DNA of 20,072 nt from positions 1 to 20,072 of the forward strand of contig CAAFYY010000038.1 of assembly GCA_900767385.1 (NCBI GenBank). Direction: 5' to 3'. The notes beneath the pieces were generated by a model. The model had not been told where the DNA came from. It ran no database searches and worked only from the letters and a program-made list of their open reading frames with translations. The DNA comes from Bacteroidales bacterium. Its GTDB lineage: Bacteria > Bacteroidota > Bacteroidia > Bacteroidales > Paludibacteraceae. The translations under genes and the position numbers were made by a program. Positions 16,701 through 20,072 of the stretch are shown here, one piece after another (positions within the stretch are counted from its first letter, which is position 1; the number at the start of each line of letters is the position of its first letter).

Positions 16701-18292
16701 AGTTTCACCATGATGGCCTGTGGGGCAGCAACGCCGTCGGTAGAAAATTCGCCGACCTGATAGACTTTGCCGCCAGCGGTGTATTCGAAAGCGACAGCCA
16801 ACACCTCATCGGCATTAAGTGCCGTGTTGAGGGTGATGTAACCCAGCTCTTGGTTCAGAGTGTATTCGCCGGTGGTGAGGAGACGGGCACTCTCAATCTT
16901 CTCGTAGTGCTCGCCGCCGTTGACACCAGATTGACCGGCATAGACATTGTTCATCGTGGCGGTGAACTGGTCGATGGTTCGGATGTTAGGTATCTGTGAG
17001 ACGGTGTTGTAGAGAGAGTTTGCGTTATTGTCTGGATACTGCTGTCCGGTGATGGTCCAAGGGCCGTCGATACGACGCGGCTCGCCGAGGTCGGAGAAGC
17101 AGATGAGGTTACGCGATTGGTTGTAGTTGTTGCGTTTATTAGTGATCCACACCTCGATACGATTGATGGTAACACCCGATGCAATCTGTGGGAGCTGTTC
17201 CATGTTTTTCTCGTAGTTGTCGCGGAAGAACTGGGCGAGGAAGAAGTGGCGGTTTTCTTCGTAGGCGTCGGCGGTGATTTCGAATTTCTCCAACTGCACA
17301 CTGCCATTGGTGCTGACGTTCTGAGAGGTGGAGCGCTGCTGAGAGGCGAGTGCCTGGATACGGAACTTACCGAACTGGAGATCGCCTTTGATACCGAAGA
17401 GGGCAGAGCTACCAGTGATGAGCGCACTATTGAGCTGCATGCTGACGTTACCCGCTTCAATCTTTTTGATGATATCGTCTTCCTTGCCTTCGTAGGCGAG
17501 GGTGAGATTGTGTTCGTCGAAGTCGAAGGTGGCCTGAGTATTGTAGTTGAGACCGAATTTGATTTTGTCGCCCACAGAGGCATTGACATTGACTTGTATG
17601 ATTTCGTCGAAGTCGAAGGTGTTGTTTTTCTTCAGACGTTCGGAGAGAGACGGGTTCTGTATGTAGTTGTGGTTGAACGAGAACTTGAGTTCCGCAGATC
17701 CCTGCATCTTAATCTGGACTCCGCCTGGACCAAAGACCTTGTCGGCAGGTCCGAGACTGAATTTCATGTCAGTGATATTGAACTTGTCTTCGTAATCCTT
17801 AGAGGCTTCGGCATTCTTCTGGTTCCAGTAGTTCTGCATCTCTTTCTGAAGGGAGAGACGCTTGTACTCATCGGCAGAGAGAACCATCGGTGAGGCAATA
17901 TCGAAGTCACCAATTTTGGTGTGTACGATATAGGCGCCAGAGTGGTTGTCAAATTCTATGGAGGTGGAGACGTTGTCTGGATTAGGGAGGTCGATGGCGT
18001 ATTTCTTCTGGAGGTCTTCGTAGGTGACGACTTCGAGGTTGTTGACAGGGAAACGTGGTTTGGAGGTTTTCTGAGGGGCAGCGGTTGCCGTAGTATCCTC
18101 TTCGTCCATCATCGGTACGGAGAAGGGTTCTGAAGCAGTGGCAGCACTGCTCTCCTCCGCTTCTGGGAAGAGGTAGGCGGCGTCTTGCTCGACGGGGAGT
18201 TCGGCGTGTGATAGAAACAACGAGCCACCTAACACGCAGAATAAGCTGCATGCCAGGATGGTTGCGATGATTCTTTTATAGGCCTTGCTCAC
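10739..18292 (-). CDS. sprA: SprA/Sov, outer-membrane translocon of type IX secretion system
   Basis: 2517 aa, in the usual size range for SprA (Sov in Porphyromonas gingivalis), the giant beta-barrel through which T9SS cargo crosses the outer membrane. The start is GTG (18290-18292). A signal peptide covers about residues 1-30 (hydrophobic core IIATILACSLFCVLGG, likely cut after SHA). An acidic low-complexity linker (about 32-75) follows. Recognisable SprA stretches are FSLGPADKVFGPGGVQIKMQGSAELKF, the FGIKGDLQFGKFRIQALASQQRS region, repeated amphipathic barrel strands, and an aromatic-ending final strand before SIKLMLTR. It starts 16 bp after ruvA, a neighbour pair I recall from other Bacteroidota, and probably shares its transcript. 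The cargo encoded at 4749-7790 is a predicted substrate. Confidence 0.97.
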   Translation of the reverse strand: MSKAYKRIIATILACSLFCVLGGSLFLSHAELPVEQDAAYLFPEAEESSAATASEPFSVPMMDEEDTTATAAPQKTSKPRFPVNNLEVVTYEDLQKKYAIDLPNPDNVSTSIEFDNHSGAYIVHTKIGDFDIASPMVLSADEYKRLSLQKEMQNYWNQKNAEASKDYEDKFNITDMKFSLGPADKVFGPGGVQIKMQGSAELKFSFNHNYIQNPSLSERLKKNNTFDFDEIIQVNVNASVGDKIKFGLNYNTQATFDFDEHNLTLAYEGKEDDIIKKIEAGNVSMQLNSALITGSSALFGIKGDLQFGKFRIQALASQQRSTSQNVSTNGSVQLEKFEITADAYEENRHFFLAQFFRDNYEKNMEQLPQIASGVTINRIEVWITNKRNNYNQSRNLICFSDLGEPRRIDGPWTITGQQYPDNNANSLYNTVSQIPNIRTIDQFTATMNNVYAGQSGVNGGEHYEKIESARLLTTGEYTLNQELGYITLNTALNADEVLAVAFEYTAGGKVYQVGEFSTDGVAAPQAIMVKLLKGTSVSPHSAVWDLMMKNVYALNASNINPDNFKLSIFYRNDSAGIELNYIPEGNIKNMVLLRAMNLDRLNAFNNVSPDGRFDFVEGYTINSSTGRIIFPVLEPFGSHLRKMIGNDAIADKYVYEELYDSTLVMAREFTEKNKFLIMGEYQGNNTSEIRLNAMNVPKGSVVVTAGGTKLIENVDYTVNYNMGIVTILNQSILNSNTPIDVHLENQDVFNQQRRSMFGTHVEYAFNKDFKIGGTIMHLTEMPLYTKTAAGSEPVANTIWGFNANYMKESQWLTRMIDKLPLLEATAPSSFSFSGEFAQMIPGHRKIKNNPGYAYLDDFEATETTIDLTYPFYWHLASTPSDPNATSGFLLHGTMSNDIQYGVDRALFNWYTVDNNVFNMVKNSSMPAHIRNDAALRSNHLTRLIRQQELFPNKDLPTEMSNYLTALNISFYPQERGPYNLDVNNINPDGTLSNPRNRWGGMMRKLETTDFEKSNIEYIEFWLMDPFVNDSTGTAQGGDLYINIGDISEDILKDGKKFFENGMPANGDTTQTTSTVWGRVPTAQSTVLAFSSDQNSREYQDVGLNGLRTDDEFNYPTYRSYLADLRQKLSPTVVAAMQQDPFSPFNDPAGDNYHHYRGDDYDNQQLSIIERYKHYNGVEGNSPASDESTTTYSKSATTIPDVEDLNQDNTLNEYEKYFQYRISLRKGDMQVGQNFIADRRDVTIEMADGKPSTVTWYQFKVPVADYEKRVGSIRDFKSIRFMRLYLTDYAEETHLRFGTLQLVRGEWRNYTKTLYDPTTPPATAGTMDISSVNIEENGSRTPVNYILPPGVTREVDPSNSQMSRLNEQSMVMRVYDLAPGDARAVYKNTTYDMRRYRRFQMFTHAEQMIDDPHNLQDYDLSIFVRMGSDLQRNYYEYEIPLRLTPAGFYTESTADVVWPEDNMFDFLLERLTDAKQNRNIAMQNDPTISLTHRYSETDPDHPNNHITVVGNPNLSEIRSMMIGVRNNNPQNLKTGEIWVNEMRMTDYNENGGWGALGNASINFSDIASLNVSGRYETAGFGGIEQNLIDRRLEDYGQFNISTQFEVGRFFPEKAKVSLPLYVSYSVESERPQYNPTDKDVLLSDAIHDLQTSEQRDSLKAVATSKVVNKSVNLTNVRIDHRGERPHIYDPANFSASYSYTQSSDLDPQVERDNRIAHHGSFNYNFSTSPQTWEPFKKSQKLQSPHLRLIKDFGINYQPSLLAFSINIDRLYNETQMRDLDGSMNIDVTDPTNPLLSSSKSFTWGREFQFRYDLTKNLKFSFTSGTDSRFEESLISPVNKKLFPTEYENWRDTILQSMRHGGLPLQYDQTFTATWNLPLNKIPFLDWMTANAQYSSSYSWDYGTVLGNNTNTGNIIGNISSWQVDGNLNFEKLYNKSKYLKGVQQRTSSSKTANALKRNNSRTQFTPRSFSKTISAEPGKSTDLKHNLNSTTFTITFVDKEGHTIKVPYREIDPNNIRLKSRHGLDSVTVTIETRNPAEGSQHQNATDYLTRFLLLVRRGSISYKESSALTVPGFQPSIGFMGQKSAGNGLFSPGLAFAFGMPGTSFIEKAIDNNWLFMNDSIINPATHNHSQDLDIKVNLEPLPGFKIDLMAKYTASQSRSIQYMFDGMPTQFTGTFQMTHIAIATTFWRRGKVDQYDSRAFQLFEQNRQVVADRFQQRYQGVRYPTQGFMANHELAGQTFDETNGGVNINSPDVLIPAFFAAYSGRDISRTSTNIIPSLWSLLPNWKVSYDGLSKIPWVAKHFRSITINHQYTCTYNIGSYSSYANYIENEDGFGFVRNVTNGNPIPSSAYDVSTVVLNESFMPLISLDFALKNSLTFKGEYKQQRTISLNLTSTQVVEATSQEYVFGIGYVLKDFNVMLKTKSNRVKKVKNDLTLRLDLGYKNIATIISKLDSDDVPQATAGSRTMTVKFTADYVFSSRLNFRFFYDYQSNAPLITTSYPMSDSNIGLSIKLMLTR

Positions 18293-18308
18293 GGTCTTAA
18301 GGAGAGGA

Positions 18309-18890
18309 TTAGAGTTGTTTAAGGGCTTGTTTGATAACCTGCTCCACAGAGAGTGACGGGGTTTCCTTGAGCAGTTTCTCTACGACTTTGCGAACGGCGG
18401 CGACGTTGAAGCCCAACATAACGAGTGCCTGCTCTGCCTCGCTCGCTTTACCGTTGTCGGCAGCAGCAATCTCGGCCACAGCGTCTGCAGAGAAGTCAAT
18501 CTTATCCTTGAGGTCGACGATGATGCGCTGAGCTGTTTTCAGTCCGATGCCCTTGACCCCTTTGAGGGTGTTGACGTTTCCAGAGGCGATGACGTTCTGC
18601 AGTTCCTCAACACTGAGCGAGGATAGGATGAGGCGGGCAGTGTTGGCGCCAACGCCAGAGACGGAGATGAGGAGGAGGAAGAGGTCGCGCTCACGCTTTG
18701 TGGCAAAACCGTAGAGCACAAAGGCGTCTTCGCGGATAGCCTCATAGACAAAGAGTTTGACTTCTTTTTTGTCCTGTATTTCGGAGTAGGTGGCCAGAGA
18801 GATGTTGAGATTGTAGCCGATGCCATTCACATCAAGAATGACATTGCTTGGTAACAGCTCTTCTACCTTGCCTCTAATATATTCTATCAT
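18309..18890 (-). CDS. ruvA: RuvA, Holliday junction-binding subunit of RuvAB
   Basis: 193 aa, full length. The N-terminal OB-fold domain begins MIEYIRGKVEELLPSNVILDVNGIGY. Two helix-hairpin-helix motifs follow: LISVSGVGANTARLIL (about 74-89) and LKGVKGIGLKTAQRII (about 109-124). The C-terminal domain III (about 150-193, EQALVMLGFN...VIKQALKQL) contacts RuvB. A tetramer of RuvA holds the four-way junction while RuvB drives branch migration in recombinational repair. It is followed by sprA after 16 bp and preceded by a non-coding gap of about 400 bp that must contain its promoter. Confidence 0.97.
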   Translation of the reverse strand: MIEYIRGKVEELLPSNVILDVNGIGYNLNISLATYSEIQDKKEVKLFVYEAIREDAFVLYGFATKRERDLFLLLISVSGVGANTARLILSSLSVEELQNVIASGNVNTLKGVKGIGLKTAQRIIVDLKDKIDFSADAVAEIAAADNGKASEAEQALVMLGFNVAAVRKVVEKLLKETPSLSVEQVIKQALKQL

Positions 18891-19213
18891 ATCGTTTTAA
18901 TCTGTTTATTTTCAGGCTGTGTTTCCTACACGAATGCAGACTACATACCTAAACGAATATATAACGCAAAACATAGTGTTTTATTGCCTCAAACCCCACA
19001 TTTTATGCAGAAAAGACGATGATTTTGATTCTTTTTCCCGGACATTTTTTCGGAGAGGCGAAAGGAGGCCGTCAAGAGATAAAAAATTGTTGCCCGAGGA
19101 GAGGAATTACAACCCAAATGACGGGAGATTTTTTTCAGAAAAAAGTCGGCAAAAAGTTTCGGCAAGATGCTATCAAATTCCGAAAACGAACGCCGACATC
19201 GGCTATTGGGCAT
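18891..19213. other. Intergenic region upstream of ruvA, no gene seen
   Basis: Open frames here translate to basic, low-complexity peptides without domains. The AT-rich stretch 18945-18990 is the most likely ruvA promoter area. Read leftward it holds near-matches to TAnnTTTG (for example TATATTCG), but I cannot pick a pair with good spacing. A small hairpin, GCCGA-CA-TCGGC, lies at about 19192-19203. Confidence 0.5.
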
Positions 19214-19246
19214 AAAAAAAGTGGCTGAAGCATTTGCTCCAGCCAC
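19214..19246 (-). terminator. Terminator of rpsA
   Basis: Read leftward, GTGGCTGGAGC pairs with GCTTCAGCCAC around an AAAT loop (19221-19246; 11 bp with one G-U pair). It runs into seven T (AAAAAAA at 19214-19220 on the plus strand). It lies 40 bp beyond the rpsA stop. Confidence 0.9.
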
Positions 19247-19286
19247 CGATGTTATTTCTTGAAGAAAAATTCAGTCAGCAGATGAA

Positions 19287-20072
19287 TTACTCACCTTTTT
19301 TTGCTGCTTCTTTCTCTTTCAATTTAGCGGTTGCGTTAGCCACCATCTGGCTCTTCAAAGCAGAGAGTTCCTGGATGTCACCGAGAGTTGTTTTCTCGAG
19401 TGCTGGCATAGCGTCCATCTCTTGTTTCTTAGAAGCTTTCTTCTCTTCTTTTGGAGCAGCTGCTTCGTAAGTGCGAACGTGTGAGAGGATGATGCGACGG
19501 GTCTCTTTGTTGAATTCCATCACTTTGAATGGGAGTTTTTCGTCAACCTTGGCGATGGTACCGTCTTTCTTGGTCAAGCTCTTGTGAGGAGCGAAAGCCT
19601 CAACGCTGTATGGCAAGGTTACCAAAGCACCTTTGTCGAAGATTTCGGTAATGGTGCCTTCGTGGATGCTGTCAACAGTGAAGATGGTCTCATAGATGTC
19701 CCAAGGGTTCTCTTCGAGTTGTTTGTGACCGAGGCTGAGGCGACGGTTCTCTTTATCGATTTCGAGAACAACAACTTCGATTTCTGAACCGATTTGTGTG
19801 AACTCTGATGGGTGTTTGATTTTCTTGGTCCAGCTGAGGTCTGAGATGTGGATCAAACCGTCGATGCCTTCCTCAATTTCTACGAATACGCCGAAGTTGG
19901 TGAAGTTGCGAACACGAGCGGTGTGCTTGGTGCCAACTGCATACTTGGTTTCAACCTCTGCCCAAGGATCAGCCTTAAGCTGCTTCAGGCCGAGCGACAT
20001 CTTACGCTCCTCACGGCTGAGGGTCAGGATGACAGCCTCTACCTCGTCACCAACCTTGAGCAGGTCGTTGGC
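19287..20072 (-). CDS. rpsA: Ribosomal protein bS1, C-terminal part (5' end off window)
   Basis: 262 codons are visible and the frame is open to the right edge. The first 24 codons (ANDLLKVGDEVEAV...REERK) precede the internal Met at 20000, so the gene starts outside. It carries the end of one S1 (OB-fold) repeat, then a complete one (about VGTKHTARVRNFTNFGVFVEIEEGIDGLIHISDLSW to LSLGHKQLEENPW), and a more divergent last repeat (VDSIHEGTITEIFDKGALVTL ... RRIILSH). The tail of about 60 residues is Lys/Glu/Ala-rich. bS1 binds mRNA at the 30S subunit and matters for translation of leaders lacking strong Shine-Dalgarno sites, as in Bacteroidota. A strong terminator follows. Confidence 0.94.
   Translation of the reverse strand, partial: ANDLLKVGDEVEAVILTLSREERKMSLGLKQLKADPWAEVETKYAVGTKHTARVRNFTNFGVFVEIEEGIDGLIHISDLSWTKKIKHPSEFTQIGSEIEVVVLEIDKENRRLSLGHKQLEENPWDIYETIFTVDSIHEGTITEIFDKGALVTLPYSVEAFAPHKSLTKKDGTIAKVDEKLPFKVMEFNKETRRIILSHVRTYEAAAPKEEKKASKKQEMDAMPALEKTTLGDIQELSALKSQMVANATAKLKEKEAAKKGE

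Noticed and set aside
14774..16999. 741-codon plus-strand frame
   Set aside because: It lies wholly antisense within sprA; its Val/Glu/Gly-rich translation is the mirror of a C-rich coding strand. Long antisense frames are expected in such genes.

Overview
The window looks like chromosomal DNA of a Bacteroidota member, most likely order Bacteroidales and Prevotella-like. The evidence is an SprA/Sov-type outer-membrane translocon of the type IX secretion system (T9SS), a secreted protein with a T9SS C-terminal sorting domain, a Bacteroidota-type ClpX/ClpP/RuvA set, promoter elements matching TAnnTTTG, and start sites without strong Shine-Dalgarno sequences. Assignment below the order is not possible from sequence reading alone.

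Left part (1-2150, all minus strand): a restriction-modification (R-M) type island read right to left. A 77-residue helix-turn-helix protein of controller (C-protein) size comes first. It is followed 23 bp later by a complete cytosine-5 DNA methyltransferase of 361 aa. A second, different cytosine-5 methyltransferase overlaps the first by 8 bp and runs off the left edge (271 codons visible). The methyltransferase genes look AT-richer than the core genes on the right, as expected for acquired DNA. No restriction endonuclease is in the window; if there is one, it should lie beyond the left edge.

Middle (2151-4748): a 304-aa hypothetical protein gene with its own terminator, set between repeat-rich non-coding DNA. 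The non-coding part holds two short elements with the same first 12 bases and last 8 bases on either side of the gene. It also holds an array of 42/43-bp repeats, a segment that folds into four hairpins closed by an 8-bp helix, and a GGCGA-rich array with an inverted GC-rich arm. A promoter and a 1013-aa secreted T9SS cargo protein follow (4749-7790, plus strand). This protein has duplicated adhesin-type modules, an Omp28-like thioredoxin-fold region with a CPNC motif, and a sorting tail.

Right part (7791-20072, minus strand): back-to-back terminators separate the cargo gene from a leftward block ruvA - sprA - clpP - clpX - small lipoprotein. Gaps in this block are 16, 112, 3 and 25 bp. sprA (2517 aa, GTG start) encodes the outer-membrane channel through which proteins such as the 1013-aa cargo leave the cell. 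ClpX and ClpP form the cytoplasmic ATP-dependent protease. The lipoprotein appears to ride on the clpPX transcript. At the right edge is the 3' part of the gene for ribosomal protein bS1, with its own terminator.

The most interesting material is the R-M island with two unlike C5 methyltransferases and a putative controller, and the approximately 1-kb repeat/structure island at 3780-4660, especially the multi-hairpin element at 4285-4462.
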